Below, one piece after another: positions 43,522-43,597 of a DNA stretch of 43,597 nt (position 1 is its first letter; each line of letters begins with the position of its first letter). Source of the DNA: JAHDBG01 sp963922685 (GTDB lineage Bacteria > Pseudomonadota > Gammaproteobacteria > Chromatiales > Chromatiaceae); the NCBI GenBank assembly GCA_963922685.1, contig CAWUJM010000009.1:1-43597 (forward strand), given 5' to 3'. Made by a program: the position numbers and the translations under genes. The notes below the pieces were generated by a model. It did not search any database, was not told the DNA's origin, and saw nothing but the letters and a program-made list of their open reading frames with translations.

Positions 43522-43597
43522 AGCGTTTCCTCAGAATGGATGTCAGCAGCAATTCCCGCTGCGATAGAAACCCCCAATAAAAATAAGGGTTGTAGGG

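Overview
The window is chromosomal DNA of a gammaproteobacterium of moderate GC. The gene sets point that way: an E. coli-like tRNA-Tyr/Gly/Thr/Trp-secE-nusG-rplKA-rplJL-rpoBC order, djlA-trkA-trkH, a pal-cpoB-queC group, tusC-tusB-tusE, prlC, and dnaN-recF. I cannot name a genus. The Rpn/PD-(D/E)XK transposase with a lengthening IEKG repeat and the AAA-like ATPase/nuclease fusion are gene types often seen in large, repeat-rich genomes of sulfur-cycling gammaproteobacteria, but that is only suggestive.

Layout. 1-2.2 kb: a dispersed repeat, then a DUF779 protein downstream of an ExaC/AldB-type aldehyde dehydrogenase. 2.2-5.6 kb: a three-gene ATPase/nuclease island (AAA-like ATPase with a C-terminal nuclease, SMC/OLD-type ATPase, small PD-(D/E)XK-like protein), partly AT-rich and accessory in look. 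5.6-9.3 kb: djlA-trkA-trkH (potassium uptake). 9.3-12.0 kb: a plus-strand redox run of 2Fe-2S ferredoxin, KamA-type radical SAM enzyme and PyrK-like flavoprotein. 12.3-17.0 kb: trxA-prlC-dnaN-recF. 17.2-21.4 kb: secA-trhP on the minus strand. 21.6-24.1 kb: tusC-tusB-tusE-mltF. 24.1-26.9 kb: pal, a TraT-like lipoprotein, cpoB and queC. 26.9-27.8 kb: an Rpn-type transposase abutting rpoC. 27.8-42.2 kb: the tRNA, secretion, ribosomal protein and RNA polymerase cluster. 42.2-43.5 kb: a DsbA-like oxidoreductase and a DoxX-family membrane protein.

The ribosomal/RNA polymerase cluster is the most rearranged part. tufB is missing between tRNA-Thr and tRNA-Trp. An AT-rich gene for a small secreted four-cysteine protein and two inverted palindromic repeats lie between rplA and rplJ. 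A DUF3500-type lipoprotein gene followed by a strong intrinsic terminator separates rplL from rpoB.

The most unusual non-coding signal is a family of about 105-bp palindromic elements (four full copies and one internally deleted copy). They have a conserved 54-55-nt core between long inverted arms. The outer arm sequence differs from copy to copy while the two arms of each copy stay complementary. A second repeat family (about 91 bp, two copies plus a fragment) shares a motif with a perfect 18-bp inverted repeat that frames the deleted copy. Together they occupy most of the longer intergenic regions and look like non-autonomous mobile or RNA-structured elements.
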